From an uncultured Ruminococcus sp. (lineage in GTDB: Bacteria; Bacillota; Clostridia; Oscillospirales; Ruminococcaceae), in the NCBI GenBank assembly GCA_947177375.1, contig CAMWUF010000101.1, positions 1 through 5,151 of the forward strand: DNA of 5,151 nucleotides, given 5' to 3'. Under the pieces are notes generated by a model. It worked only from the letters and a program-made list of their open reading frames with translations, was not told where the DNA came from and did no database searches. Below are positions 5,134-5,151 of the stretch, in pieces; position 1 is the stretch's first letter, and the number at the start of each line of letters is the position of its first letter. Position numbers and translations under genes: made by a program.

Positions 5134-5151
5134 CACGCTCCTATCAGAGTG

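Noticed and set aside
1..5151. CRISPR array, tRNA, rRNA or insertion-sequence ends
   Set aside because: No spaced repeats, no cloverleaf or rRNA-like sequence, and no paired terminal inverted repeats with target duplications were seen on reading.

Overview
The window looks like part of a small mobilisable element from a low-GC Gram-positive bacterium, most likely a gut-type Firmicute of the Clostridia or Lachnospiraceae sort. The reasons are AT-rich coding DNA, strong AGGAGG-type ribosome binding sites, two promoters with perfect TTGACA-N17-TATAAT sequences, a MobV (Mob_Pre) relaxase of the Gram-positive type, and a TnpV-like protein. The species cannot be read from the sequence. No replication gene, type IV secretion gene, integrase with an obvious att site, or resistance gene is present, so the window is either a fragment or a unit that depends on helpers.

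Layout from left to right: 1-237 is a non-coding leader with short repeats and a promoter containing a palindrome. 238-816 (+) is a small serine recombinase. 840-880 is a perfect 18-bp hairpin that should terminate transcription from both sides. On the minus strand, read right to left, come: a candidate oriT (about 5086-5133); the MobV relaxase (5050-3176); a consensus promoter (3166-3138) driving a four-helix membrane protein (3100-2690) and a TnpV-like protein (2672-2055); a terminator (2037-2020); and a second consensus promoter (2013-1985) driving a ribbon-helix-helix protein (1925-1737) followed by an Rpn/PD-(D/E)XK nuclease (1708-884).

How the parts may work together: the relaxase and the hairpin region just upstream of it form a mobilisation cassette, because the hairpin loop begins with a sequence resembling the pMV158 MobM nick region. 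The serine recombinase could resolve multimers or cointegrates, or move DNA. The RHH-Rpn pair is the most interesting cargo. It has the layout of an autoregulated two-gene module: a small DNA-binding protein first, a nuclease second, an operator-like palindrome between the -35 and -10, an RBS hairpin suited to translational coupling, and a possible internal start that would give a separate C-terminal Rpn fragment. The membrane protein/TnpV-like pair is a second two-gene cargo operon of unknown role. All functional links between these genes are inference from order and sequence features.
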